DNA of 64,000 bases from Homarus americanus. Its lineage: Eukaryota > Arthropoda > Malacostraca > Decapoda > Nephropidae. Shown here in pieces: positions 21,663 through 33,199 of the stretch. The stretch is taken from positions 2,880,443-2,944,442 of the forward strand of contig NW_024738608.1 of the NCBI RefSeq assembly GCF_018991925.1. Reading direction: 5' to 3'. The position numbers were made by a program, and so were the translations under genes. The notes beneath the pieces are model-generated. The model saw only the letters and a program-made list of their open reading frames with translations, was not told the DNA's origin and did not search any database. Numbering within the stretch: the stretch's first letter is position 1; the number at the start of each line of letters is the position of its first letter.

Positions 21663-22111
21663 AAAGGCTGAAAATCAAACTGGAAGGGTACGGAATTTGG
21701 GGAAATGTCCTTGCGTGGATAGAAGACATTCTACATGACCGCAAGCAGTGTGTGGTGAGTAATGGCACGAAATCACCATCCATACCTGTCTCAAGCGGGG
21801 TACCACAGGGCACTGTATAGGGCCCCCTGTTGTTTGTTTGTTTCATAAATGACATGCCTGACGTTGTACATTCCTCCATACAAATCTTTGCCGATGACGC
21901 CAAGTTATTTCGGGAAATCAAGAACCAAGCGGACTGTGAGGAGCTGCAGAAGGACCTCTGTGGGCTCGAAGAATGGTCGAAGAAATGGCTGCTGAGATTC
22001 AATGTCATGAAGTGTAAGAGGATGCACCTGGGGCATACCAACGGTAAGGAGGCGTATCGTATGTCCCAACGGGATGAAGAAACTGCACTATTTGAGACTG
22101 AATGTGAGAAG
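21663..22111 (+). pseudogene. CR1-A ORF2, reverse transcriptase middle part (continues 14489)
   Basis: It starts at AAAGGCTG, the very next position of CR1-A after the break at 14489. It encodes LKIKLEGYGIWGNVLAWI, HDRKQ, SSGVPQGT (a stop follows where SVLGPLL is expected), IFADDAKLFREI with the catalytic ADD, and WSKKWLLRFNVMKCKRM. It is cut at 22111 by Gypsy2 after ETECEK and resumes at 28708. AGAAG at 22107-22111 is the left copy of the Gypsy2 target duplication. Confidence 0.85.
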
Positions 22112-22409
22112 TGCATGTATATTATGTATGTACTCCATTTATATACATTATTTATTAAGCCTAGCTAGCAGCGTGTGGCAATGTATTTGCCATGTCCCAT
22201 ATGCTTAGATAATGTGCCTGGCGACATCTGGAAGCTGCTAATGTATCACTTGCCACATGTTGCCTGAGAGGCCAGTTGACCCATAGAGAGTGTAGGGAAC
22301 CGTCGTCTTTGCTCGCACCTCTGTACATCCAGCAAATAGAACCTACAAAAACTCTACAGGTGTTTGCATTCGCTCCTGTAGTTAGAATTGAGTACCCAGA
22401 ACATGTACA
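22112..22409 (+). repeat. Gypsy2 5' LTR
   Basis: Begins TGCATGTATATTATG and ends GAACATGTACA. The primer-binding site follows without gap. Confidence 0.95.
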
Positions 22410-22429
22410 TGGCGCAGTGAGTTAATTGA
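22410..22429 (+). promoter_or_regulatory. Gypsy2 tRNA primer-binding site
   Basis: TGGCGCAGTGAGTTAATTGA abuts the 5' LTR; the first ten bases equal those of Gypsy1, implying the same primer tRNA. Confidence 0.85.
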
Positions 22430-22951
22430 CTGGACCAGTGAAAGTGCAAGTGTGTAAAGTCTGTGGCAAGACCGGCTTATAGACTCCCACGCTCTCCCTA
22501 ACCACCACGTCTCCCACAAAAACCCGTTTTGAATTAACAACGAGTTTGAGAAGTGTTGCAGTGACGGCAAGTTTCTGTGAAGTGTTATAAGTGCCTTGTG
22601 TGTGTAGTGCTTTAAATGTGCCTCCGTTTTAAGGGATTCCCCAAGGTGGAAGGCTTGTATAGGGCATTTTTAAGGAGCAGCATCCAGCACACCCTTCCTG
22701 GGCCGTCTCTCAAGGGTAACTGACTAAGCGCGCTCAACCCCCGCCTGCCCCCGCCTCCCCCACCAGCCACACACACCAACCCACGGATACACACTCACGA
22801 ACGAACAGACCGCAGTCATCTCTTTATATATATTTTATATATAATCAACTTATCTGTGTATTCAATTAATTTTTTTTGTCTCAGATCTTGTTGATACGAC
22901 AGGCTGACTGGTCAACACTCATTTGAGATACAATATAGAGATTAAGTAATT
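22430..22951 (+). other. Gypsy2 leader
   Basis: About 520 bp of untranslated leader before the gag start. No open frame of interest. Confidence 0.6.
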
Positions 22952-24210
22952 ATGTCTTGTGCCTTACGCAGTGGTGTTCCTAACGCCCGGATGAGTCAGA
23001 CAGATGACAGCTCTACAGAGATGGATGACCAATCGGAGCGAGACGCTCCAGCTTCTCCCACCACATCTCGCAGCCCTTCACCTCGATCTTCAGCCTTGTC
23101 TTCAGAGGTAATTGCTTTAATGAAGTTTATGAGGGAGGAAAGGCGTGAGGACGAAGCTAGAAGACATGTTGAGGATGAAAAAAGGAGATTGGAAGATAGT
23201 GAACGGTTTGGAGCTTTGATATCTCACCTCATTGCTAACCAAGCCTCTGGCTCTCCCACCACTTCGGTACCGACTGGTTCAGGTACCTCGTCAACACCTT
23301 CTTTACGCCCTCCAGCCCCACCCAAAGCGGCTGCCCAACCCCTACCCATCTTGAACCTGATGCGACTTTCCAGATTTTTCGTGAATGGCGGGGACGGTGG
23401 ATTGATTATGCTACAATGGTGGATCTCCAGAGCTTGTCACAGCCTAAATAACTCATTCAGCTATGTATGTGTCTGTCTTTGGAAACGCAGTGTGTCTTAG
23501 AACATACGTTGCAGGTGCCCCCGACTTCTTCGTTATCTGTAGAGGAGGTACTGGATGTTCTACAATGGCACATCAAAGGTCAGCGGAATGAAGCTCTATG
23601 CATGAGGGAATTGCTTAGCTGTAGGTAGATGGAGGGCGAGACTTTTGATGCTTTCTATGTACAACTCAAGAGAGCCTCGGAAAAGGTAGACATATGCCCC
23701 GGTAATCACCAGCAGTGCGAGGAGACCCAGTTGAAGCAGGTGATCCTGATGGGTGTTAAGGACGAGGAGCTTGTCCAACACCTCACCTCCCTCGACTATT
23801 CCTCTTCTCTTAAGGATGTGTTGACAATATGTTGCTCCTATGAGGCTGCCAGGTGTGCCACCTCTGCCATCTGAGCTCCCCCTACAGCTGTACGGGCTAT
23901 GTCCCAGTACAAGAAGGACAAGAAGTCCACCCCAACACCTTCGCCCACCACGCCCACGCCCGGCTCCTTTTGTAACAACTGTGGTAAGCAGCATGGAACA
24001 CAGGTGTGTCCAGCTGTTGAGTCTACCTGCAACAGTTGTGACCGTAAGGGCCACTGGTCACTTACAGTACGGTGCCCAGCCAAACGAGTCCAGTGCAATG
24101 TGTGTGGCCGTCTGGGCCACTACGATAAGTGTTGCCCTACCAACAAACCCAAGGGACAGCGTCGGTGGAAGCAGCAGCGCCCTTCCACCAGTGAGGGCCG
24201 CCCACAGTAG
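22952..24210 (+). pseudogene. Gypsy2 gag, frameshifted
   Basis: ATG 22952 opens a Ser/Pro-rich N-terminus, a charged helix (REERREDEARRHVEDEKRRL) and a capsid-like region. The frame shifts near 23350, stops occur near 23450 and 23626, and another stop sits at 23872-23874. Homology to Gypsy1 Gag continues through EGETFDAFYVQLKRASEK, then VDICPGN, then two zinc knuckles (CNSCDRKGHW and CNVCGRLGHYDKC) to 24210. No functional Gag can be made from this copy. Confidence 0.85.
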
Positions 24211-24261
24211 TCAAATCAGAGGCATGACGACCCTGGACAACGCTCAAGCCATATTAGGAAG

Positions 24262-26303
24262 ATGTACTCCCCCTCACGTCCCAGGACCAAAGTTCCCCAG
24301 CACATCAGAGTCATCGTGACCTACGGCAGTGTGTCATCCCATCTCGAGATGCTGCCTGACACCGGTGCTGATGCTACAGTCATCGGTCCCCAACATTTGC
24401 AATGTTTGGGGCTCTCTCCAAGTGATCTAGGACCGCCTCCCAAGGATCTCCGCTTCACGGCAGATGGTTCACAGATGGCCCCAGCCCTAGGTTCACTCCA
24501 AGCACGCATCACCTTTGGCAACAGGTCGTGTCAACCCTGGATCGATGTGCATAATGGTGTCCTGACTCCTTTGCTGTCCTACAGACATTGCCAAGAGTTG
24601 GTCATCATCTCCCAGGACTTCCCAAAACCTATTTTCGAGGTAAAATACGCCAACAGGGTGCACGAAAGGAGCAGCAACAACCCTGCTGTTGCCCTACCCC
24701 TACCTCTTGCCACTGACACCTCTCCTTCGAATGCTCGGAAGTACTTCCTGAAGGAATTCAGCGACGTTCTGGTGACCAAGTCCGCTCTGGAATCCAAACC
24801 CCTCAAGAAGATGGTAGGCCCCCCTCATGAGGATCCACTTGAGGGACGACGAAAAGCCCTTCGCTATCTACACCCCTCGACAGGTCGTCCTGGCCTTCCA
24901 TGATGCAGTCAAAAACGAGCTGGACTCCATGGTCGCCCAAGAAATCATTGCACCAGCCGGTGATGACCCGTCTCCATGGTGTCACCCTATGGTAGGCGTC
25001 GCAAAACCCAAAGGTGGTGTTCGGATCACCACTGACCTCTCCAGGCTCAACAGCCAGGTGTCTCGTCCTGCTCACCCTTCTCCCACGTCCTTTGCAGCCA
25101 TACTCAGTGTGGACCCGAAGGCACGCTTCTTCACGACGATGGGCGCCCTGTGTGGATACTGGCAGACAGAGCTTGCCGAAGAAGACCGACCACTTACAAC
25201 TTTCATTACCCCGCATGGACATTACAGTTATTGCCGTGGCCCCATGGGATTCGCCGCTACAGGAGATGCCTTTTGCCTTCGAGGCTATATGGCTCTACAA
25301 GGTCTGGCAAACTGCGTGAAAGTGGTCGACTACATACTCGTGTACAATGAGGACGACATGGATCACCTCTGCCGTATCTACGAGGTACTCAACAGGTGCC
25401 AGAAGCACGGCATCACCGTAAATGCCGACAAGCTTGTTCTTGCCGGCTCTTCAGTGGACTCTTGTGGGTACACCCTCTCAGGGAATGGTATTGCAGCTGA
25501 CCCGGACAAGGTCCACGCTATCTCGGATTTCCCCACCCCTGCTAACCTCACCGACTTGAGGTCCTTCATCTGTCTCGTCAACTAGTTAGCGGAGCTTTCG
25601 CCGGACATCTCCGCAGCCGCCCAACCACTTAGCCCCCTGATGAGCCCCAAGAGGACATTCCTGTGGACTCCCGACCACGACAAGGCCTTCCAGCAAGTGA
25701 AACAGGCCCTGTCTAGTCCACCTGTCCTTGCCACGTTTGACCCAGCCTTGCCGACGGTTTTGCAGACAGATGCCTCACGCTTGTACGGCGTGGGATACGC
25801 CCTATTGCAGGATCACGGTAGAGGGCAGTTCCGGCTCGTCCAATGTGGCTTGCGTTTCCTCTCTGACACCGAGACACGCTATGCCACCATTGAGTTGGAG
25901 CTGTTGGCTGTGGCTTGGGCGATGTCCAAGTGCAGGTTTTACCTCATACGCCTGCAACACTTTCACCTAGTGACCGACCATCGCCCGCTTGTCCTGGATC
26001 CTCAACCACTACACGCTTGCTGCCATTGAGCACTTCGCTCCAAAGGTCTGGAAGGAGAAGCTCCTTATGTATATTCTCCCACAGCAGTGTGGCGTGCGGG
26101 TATGAGCCCTGCATCCCTGATGCCTTATCCTGCCTCTCCTGTCAGCCGCCCTACCCAGAAGACCATGCCTGGGACGCCGACCTCGCTCTTCCGGGTCAGG
26201 ACTATGGTCACACTACACACGTCCAATCCCTCCATTCGGACCTGTCACCAGATGACAACAAGGCAATGGAGGACCTTCGAACAGCGGCCCGAGATGACCC
26301 TTC
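24262..26303 (+). pseudogene. Gypsy2 pol, part 1: protease, reverse transcriptase, RNase H
   Basis: Retropepsin is marked by LPDTGADATVIG (about 24350-24385). The reverse transcriptase follows in a second frame from about 24827 (RIHLRDDEKPFAIYTPRQV, GAPCGYWQ-like GALCGYWQTEL, GPMGFAATGDAFCLRG). The catalytic box reads V-D-Y-I where Gypsy1 has I-D-D-V, so the second Asp is lost. A stop interrupts at 25583. RNase H resumes at 25640 (TDASRLYGVGYALLQDHG, TDHRPL) and shifts frame near 25990. The part ends in RDDPS, where the 959-bp insert begins. Confidence 0.85.
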
Positions 26304-26333
26304 CTAATAATAATAATAATAATAATAATAATT
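26304..26333. repeat. (AAT)n tail
   Basis: About nine TAA units at the left edge of the 959-bp insert, read as its 3' tail on the - strand. Confidence 0.9.
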
Positions 26334-26494
26334 AACGGTTTATTGAAAAAGTTCTGCAGATCGAAAGCTGAAAATATACATTGGGCATAAATGACTTATT
26401 ACATACATTGGTGGTTTAACAAAAGCCTTCATTAGAGAAAGGTGAAGGAACATACAGTGAACATACAGATTAATGTAGGTGTTGAACAGCAAAC

Positions 26495-26925
26495 ACGTAG
26501 TGTAGTAACTCCCTCCCAGATGGTGTTAGGAGGGACCTCACGTGGTGTAGTAGTTCCCTCACAGATGGTGTTATGAGGGGCCTCACGTGGTGTAGTAATT
26601 CCTCACAGATGGTGTTAGGGGCCTCACGTGGTGTAGTAATTACCTCACAGATGGTGTTATGAGGGGCCTCACGTGGTGTAGTAATTCCCTCACAGATGGT
26701 GTTATGAGGGGCCTCACGTGGTGTAGGAATTCCCTCACAGATGGTGTTAAGAGGGGCCTCACGTGGTGTAGTAATTCCCTCACAGATGGTGTTATGAGGG
26801 CCTCACGTGGTGTAGTAATTCCCTCACAGATGGTGTTATGAGGGGCCTCACGTGGTGTAGTAATTCCCTCACAGATGGTGTTATGAGGGGCCTCGTGGTG
26901 TAGTAGTTCCCTCACAGACGGTGTT
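26495..26925. repeat. 44-45-bp minisatellite
   Basis: About ten head-to-tail copies of a unit beginning CCCTCACAGATGGTGTTATG and containing CCTCACGTGGTGTAGTAATT. Copies differ by one to three bases or small deletions. The open frames across it are by-products. Confidence 0.9.
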
Positions 26926-27271
26926 CTATAGGTGAGGTGTGGTCCCAGGCCTTCCTATCGTAGACGGATTAACACATCGCTGGTTGTTGGGTCGGGCCGT
27001 TATCACTGGGTACCTGGGACCTCACTGTGCGAAGGTCAACTTGGGTACCACTGTTACTGTTGAGTTGTTCTCACTGACTTAAGCACTGTTCACCACTGTT
27101 CACCTCTGTTTTAACACTGGTTCCATTCCTTTCCTAAATGAAATAGTAACTTCTGGCGTGAACTTGTTGATATTCCGGTGGGGAGGAGGGTTCAGGGGGG
27201 GAGTTGGTATGGGCCAAGTTAACAGTTGACCTGGCTGCTCGAGAGGAGCGCCAGGTACGTCTTGACCCTTC

Positions 27272-28428
27272 GGTGGTCCGACTCGTCAGTGTGCGAGGAA
27301 TGGATTCCCCAGCAAACGCTATGACCATCACAACACCCTGCTCCCGTATTGGAGCTCTGCGATGAGCTCTACTGCGACGGGGACCTTGTACTGTCGGAAC
27401 CGGCGTAGTTGTCCCTGCTGCCTCACGTCCCCGTCTTGGCTCGCCTTCACGACAGTTACCGTGGGCTGAGGCCACCAAACGACGTGCAAGACAGACTGTG
27501 TTCTGGCCTGGCATCGACTCCGACATCTCCAATGCTGTCCATGCATGTGAGCCCTGCCAAGTACTACAACCCAGCTAGCAGCAGGAACCCTTCATGAGTG
27601 ACGACAACCCCACCCCGCCCTTGAGTCTGTGTCGGCCGACTTTTTCTGTGTGTCAGAAAGTCCTTCCTGGTTATCGTCGACCGTCTCTCTGGTTGGCCGG
27701 TTGTCATCAAGTGCGGTAATGATACAACGTCTAAAACCACCATCAGCAAGTTCCGCCACTAATTCGTGACGTGGACGTTCATTTGCGTCTGCAAACCGAC
27801 GGAGGCCCCAGTTCTAAGCGGGACTTTGCTGTGTTCCCTGACCGATGGGGAGTCCGGCATGTGTTGTCATCGCCTTACCCGCAGTCAATGGCCACGCTGA
27901 GGCTGCTGTCAAATCCTGAAGCACCTCATCCTCAAAGTGGCCCTTCTGGGAATATTGACTGCGAGGCCTTCGGCCGGGGTCTCCTTGAACTCCGGAACAC
28001 ACCCAATCATACCGGATGCTCCCTGCTCACCCCAGTCCTTCTCCAAGGAGTGGCAGGCCAAGACAGAGGATTGTGATCGTCGAGCTGCCGAACGTGCTCA
28101 TGATGTTGTCGTCTCACAACGACCACCCGTTCTCTCCCCAAGTTGAGTGTCGGCACCCAAGTCTGTGTTCAGGACCCGACCTCCCTACGTTGGGACAAAG
28201 TGGGCGTAGTCATGGGTCTCGGTAGTCACGGGACTACCAGGTGCGGTTACCCATTGGTCGTGTGTGGTGGAGGAACCGCCGTTTTCTCCGCCCCGTAACA
28301 ACGCCTTCTGCTGACCCGCCACCAGTGTTGAGTCCCATATCCTCCCCAGTGATCAAGTCCTCGACGCTCGGAACGGATTCAAAGAAAGGTCCGCTCAAGA
28401 CTTTGCTATGAGCGTATGGGGGGGAGGG
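27272..28428 (+). pseudogene. Gypsy2 pol, part 2: integrase and C-terminus
   Basis: It resumes with RYDHHNTLLPYW, then LYCDGDLVL and LARLHDSYRG (start of the HHCC finger), all matching Gypsy1. Frames shift repeatedly. Integrase pieces include the QTDGGP-like RLQTDGG near 27790 and WGVRHV near 27855. The C-terminal GRVWWRNRRF lies near 28255-28290. Stops near 27370 and 27560 and several shifts make it non-functional. Confidence 0.8.
28413..28428 (+). promoter_or_regulatory. Gypsy2 polypurine tract
   Basis: ATGGGGGGGAGGG lies directly before the 3' LTR, the standard plus-strand priming site. Confidence 0.85.
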
Positions 28429-28702
28429 TGTATGTATATTATGTATGTACTCCATTTATATACATTATTTATTCAGCCTAGCTAGCAGCGTGTGGCATTG
28501 TATTTACCATGTCCCATATGCTTAGATAATGTGCCTGGCGACATCTGGAAGCTGCTAATGTATCACTGCCACATGTCACCTGAGAGGCCAGTTGACCCAT
28601 AGAGGTAGTGGAACCGTCGTCTCTATTCATAAAACCTACAAAAACTCTACAGGTGTTTGTGTTCGCTCCTGTAGTTAGAATTGAGTACCCAGAACATGTA
28701 CA
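28429..28702 (+). repeat. Gypsy2 3' LTR
   Basis: Begins TGTATGTATATTATG and ends GAACATGTACA. It has lost about 23 bp near 28625 compared with the 5' LTR. Confidence 0.95.
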
Positions 28703-28707
28703 AGAAG

Positions 28708-29343
28708 GACCTAGGTGTGTATGTTGACAATGAGCTGAAGTTCTTGGGCCATTAGAGAAGAAGGTAAATCAGGCAAATAAATTATTGGTCTTATAAGAAG
28801 GTCGTTCAGAATCTAGACGGTCCGTCCTTCATAACGATCTCTCAAGAGTGAAGCTTCCTCATCTGGAGTACTGTCACCCGTCTGGTCCCCGAGATGCTAG
28901 GGACTGTCAGTTGGTTGAAAATGTTCAAGGATGGCCACCAGACTGGTGCCTGCACTTCGGCACCTCAGCTACCCTGAGATTGCGCCTGAACTTGCCTAGC
29001 TTATACTACAGACGGACGGGCGACCTAATTTGAGTATAAGCATCTCAGGCACCATCAACTGAGTGTCCTTACTTGAGCTGCACAGTGCACAGCTCAAGAT
29101 TGAAGAAGCCGAAGTCCAGAAACCGTGAGGCAAACTTTTGAGGAGTTGTGAACTTGGAACACCTACCAGAAAAGTCAGGACGGCACCGAGTGGTCTTTCA
29201 AGACAAGACTTGACCAACACTGGAGCAGGTTCAGGTACATTCAGGAGCCGGTGCATGCCCAGTACTTGCCAACAGTGTAACACACAGAGTCACCGATCGC
29301 CCAAGCGGGTAACGAGCCGATCAGTGGTGAAGAGGATGTATAA
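28708..29343 (+). pseudogene. CR1-A ORF2 C-terminus and 3' UTR (continues 22111)
   Basis: After the right copy of AGAAG the CR1-A reading continues at KDLGVYVDNELKF exactly where it stopped at ETECEK. The C-terminal domain follows with many shifts (LIRRSFR, the QLVENVQ region, LPSLYYR). It ends with TRLDQHW-like sequence and the 3' UTR (CAACAGTGTAACACACAGAG, CGATCGCCCAAGCGG) up to about 29343. This closes the CR1-A copy that began at 11665. Total CR1-A length without insertions is about 3.9-4.0 kb. Confidence 0.8.
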
Positions 29344-29787
29344 GTATGTGTATGTTTCAACCCACTGCCGGAGTAACCCCAGACAGAAAACAGTCGGTCG
29401 CTGAGGGCAGATAATGGACAACACATGATCTGGTAACCCCTGCAGTCATCATCTACCTGGGCAGCAGAGGTCGAGAAAAGTAAGTGCTCCAGTAAGACCG
29501 ACGACAGAAATAAGAGATGTCCAACAGACCCAGGCTGCAGGTAGATAAATTAAGTACATGGCTGGTCCATACTAAAGTGATACCTAAGAAATTGAGCTAT
29601 TGGCAGAGTCAAAAAATGTGATATTAAATGATTTAATTTAAATTTATAAGAGGCTAACCTCCACCTCAACCCCAATCCTGCCTGAAACCAACCTTTCTCT
29701 TACCAGTAACTGTCAGATACTTAGATGAGACTTGTAACCATGCTGATAATGTAGTAAATGAGAAACTGACTTTGTTTCTTAATCCAT
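29344..29787. other. No gene recognised
   Basis: Non-coding sequence between the CR1-A 3' end and the start of the duplicated locus. Nothing recognisable. Confidence 0.4.
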
Positions 29788-31770
29788 CGTACTGCAGATG
29801 TCTGTCGGTCTGTCCTTTACATGGGTCTGTAGTTCAGCTCCAACTGGAGCAAACAGCCCGCCAAACAATGACGTTCACTTATTAAGTTTATATTTCACTG
29901 ACAGAGCTCAGTGCTATCTTAATAAAATAAGTATTTATAATTAAATTTTATTTATTGCAAATTAATTCACCAGATTTGAAAATGTTGAGCGTTTCATATG
30001 TTAATTTTTACTAAATCCGAAATTATCAAAGATCAACGCAGACAAGTTATTGTCCCTTAAGATATAAGAGTATAAGTACGATAGATTAAATATTGAAGAA
30101 ATGTAGTGATTCTGGGGTGCCCTTCTGCCAACCACCCCTTCCTTCCTACAAACTGACCCTCGGCCTCAGTTGCAAGGTTCGAGTGAACAGACTATAGCCC
30201 CATGGGAAGAAGGCCTGAGGCATCATGTATAAGAAACATGATTTTAAATTCTTGTTTATTAAGCTAATGAAATGTGTATGTGTGTGAATCAGCTAATATT
30301 TCTACAAACACCTGCACCAAATTATATCATTATATCACATCAGTTCAGGACAAATATTCTAACATTGAAATTTCCAAGAAAAATTCACCAATAAAATGCA
30401 GTCTCGTTCTAAGATTCTGAACACTGCTGAGACAGCTGGCAATTCATGTTGTTTTCTATAGACGTCGCAAAAAAATTATAAATTTAAAAAGTGATCAGTG
30501 ATTGGTTACTTAGTCTTTTGGTTGGGCTTTTTTATGTTTGTCTCTATAGTAAACAAACGGCCTTGAGTTGCCAGCCATTCCAGTGTTCAAAGAATCTGAA
30601 CGAGACTTTTTTCATTCACACAGTATATAGCTTCCTCCTTACCGAAAAGCCAAAATGGCCATATAATCCTGAAAAAACAACTATCATTAAGTACCGATGG
30701 ACGAACACTAGGAAACGCCTGTGCCCACTACCTAATAATGGACTCAAATGACGTCCGTCTTGGCTCTCAAACATGTTTTGTGTGCCATCCATATAAGGTT
30801 ATATAAGATATGTGTTGACGTTTCACAATGCCTCTTCTTGGGAAAAAAGACGAACACAGCTGGTTGAGGATTCTTAAAATGAACCACAGCGCTGGTTGAG
30901 AAATTCCGGGTTATGGTCGTGAGCTCTGTATTGGGTATCCACAGCTGGTTGAGGTTTTATTCCCGTGTATATTTATTTCACTCTTTTTGAGTAGATTATT
31001 CACCCAAAACTTATTGTAACATGGGATATATTCTACAATGGTGGTCGTACGCACAACTGGTCGAAGTATTATTCGGGATATATTCTTCAGCCTTCTCAAA
31101 AGTGTCAGTTCCTCAGAACGCTAGGTGACCTGCTAGTGCAGGAAGTATTACCATCTTAAACCTACAACTGACCCCTTGCAGTCAATCGACAACTTCAACT
31201 GTCAACGTACATCTCGAACTCATGTAATGCAATTCAGACATTTAGGCCTATGGTTCACTTCACGCAAGAGTTGTTCATCCAACGACTTAGAGAAAATTAA
31301 TTATTAATAATTTCTTCTTTATGCAAATATACGAACATTTGGAAACTTGTCATGACGTTAAATAACGACGAATAGTTTATTAGTAAAATTTTGGATCGTT
31401 TAATATTTATCCTGACAGTGATAGTCGAAATTAGATCCACCAATCACAATCCCCAGTACACACAGCAATGCTCAAATGCAAAAATGCGAGTACGAGAGCC
31501 AGGCGGAAACCATTTTCTTCTTATAGCTATAACTTTTACTTCACTTTATCTCTTCGCCATGATCGGCGGCTCATTAGCCGCTGGTGGCTCTGTCAGCTAT
31601 CTATGGTCAAATTGCCATATACTGTTTACTATAATATCGTTGTACTGTATACCTGCACTGTCTAGATACAATTCATTGAAAGTACCAGTTATCACTTACA
31701 CTTTGCTGTATATACACATGCTGACTGTATTGCATTGTTAAAGAATACCCCTGTATTAGATTTTCTTTAT

Positions 31771-31797
31771 TTATTATTATTTATTATTATTATTATA
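31771..31797. repeat. (ATT)n microsatellite
   Basis: Short ATT tract, counterpart of 39740-39773 in the right version. Confidence 0.85.
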
Positions 31798-32496
31798 AAT
31801 GTCTGGTCTGATTTTTTCCGTTAACTGAAACTGTGATAACAAAAGCCCCGTGTCCGTTATGATTAACCAGTGTATTTTACCTTATCGTAAATATGTAATT
31901 CCAGTTGTTGATGGTGTTGCCATATCCCCTTCTCTCTACTTTACATCTACATGAAACGTGTCCTGACCACAGTTTATTAATATTATTATTACAGGTATTA
32001 TTATTTTGTTAACTCAGCTGTTTAATGTGTTCTCATAATCGTTAGGTTTTCTTGGCCTCTTTCTGGTATGAATCACTAATATTATGGGATATGGTAGGTC
32101 GTATAGTTGAGGACTGTTACTGGTTTGTTTAAAATGATATAGCGAAACCACATCGATTTCTGCCTTTTGGAAGGGATCTGGTACGAGCTCATCCATTACA
32201 GCAGATTGGGTGGGTGATTGACTGACCGACTGATAGCAAAGGAAGGGGGATATGTATTTAATCGCCCCCTTCATTATACAAGAAGAGGTTTGACAGAGTG
32301 AAAGATAATGTTTGGTTATTGTGTACAAAAGACCTCTGGAACAAGTTGTGTGTTTGTATGACAACAGAAACGTCCCACAGATGCGACGGTTCTCGCCTTT
32401 CTTGTCACTTTTGAGGTTTTCTTTTTCGAAGATTTGTTAGATTTCAAAATGTTTTTGACATAGATAACCACTTCTTAAAGAGTAAAATGCATCCCT

Positions 32497-32975
32497 CAGT
32501 ACTGGCACCCCATCTGGTCCCTGAGATATGCTAGAGACTGTCAGTTGATTGAAAATATCCATGCCCAGACTGGTGCCTGCAGATTTAAAACTCACCATCC
32601 ATAGAAATAGAACGCCTGCAACTGCCCACCAGCACGACGGAGGGACGACTTACAAGTTTATAAACATCTCGGAGGGCACCATCCAGTCGAGTGTCCATAT
32701 TTGGAGCTGGCGGACGCCTGCCCCAAAGGGCCACACCACGGTTGAAGAAGCCACAAGTCCAGCTGTGAGGCAAACTTAGGAGTGAGAATGAACTCTGGAA
32801 CAATTAACAGAGTATTGCTGACGGCACCGAGTGTTAGCTGTTTCAAGACCAGACTTGACCAGCATTGGGAGCAGCTGATATTCAAGATTCTACTTGCCAA
32901 CAGAAGTAACAGAGACGTGACCGACCAACGTACGGCTAACGGGTTCGATACGGTGAAGAGGATAAAAAGTAAAAA
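32497..32975 (+). pseudogene. CR1-A 3' end, sense (left version)
   Basis: Shortened counterpart of 40545-41110: the CR1-A C-terminal region around LIENI, the 3' UTR and the AAAAGT-rich tail. Too many deletions for any readable frame. Confidence 0.75.
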
Positions 32976-33199
32976 AGTAAAAGTAAAAGAACCAGAATGT
33001 TTCTTCATTAAAGATCAAACTATTTTTCTTCCTTCAGTCGGGTAAGAGACTGCTTTTAACTATGGCAGAGCTTAAGGAATCATTTTTAAAGCGTCTTATA
33101 TTTCCAGTTAGTGAAAAAAAAGTAATGTAGAATTAAATGAAAAAATGAGACCTGCTCTACACTCTACCCAGACACTAAATAAGCTAGGTCGGCAGATTG

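Larger units (their letters stand above)
26304..27262 (-). mobile_element. 959-bp insert in Gypsy2 pol, (ATT)n-tailed retroposon
   Basis: The 9-bp word TGACCCTTC is present on both sides (26295-26303 and 27263-27271), and the pol reading resumes after it (DPS then VVRLV). Read on the - strand the insert ends with AATAAACCGTTAATTATT and ATT units just before the duplication, as expected for target-primed insertion of a retroposon with a microsatellite tail. Its body is mostly a 44-45-bp tandem repeat. No open frame with protein character was found. A similar end occurs at 10358-10400. Confidence 0.7.
22112..28702 (+). mobile_element. Gypsy2: decayed Ty3/Gypsy LTR retrotransposon
   Basis: LTRs at 22112-22409 (298 bp) and 28429-28702 (274 bp) have TG...CA ends and are flanked by the 5-bp duplication AGAAG (22107-22111, 28703-28707). 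They differ by substitutions and by a deletion of about 23 bp in the right copy, so this insertion is older than Gypsy1. The protein order and sequence follow Gypsy1 closely (same clade). The coding region has many stops and frameshifts and a 959-bp insert at 26304-27262. Confidence 0.95.

Noticed and set aside
26640..26915. Open frames over the 44-45-bp minisatellite
   Set aside because: Repeat by-product; both strands are open and there is no protein character.
26495..26925. CRISPR-like array (regular repeats)
   Set aside because: Units are directly adjacent with no unique spacers, no cas genes, and the context is eukaryotic retroelements. The same holds for the 24-bp array.
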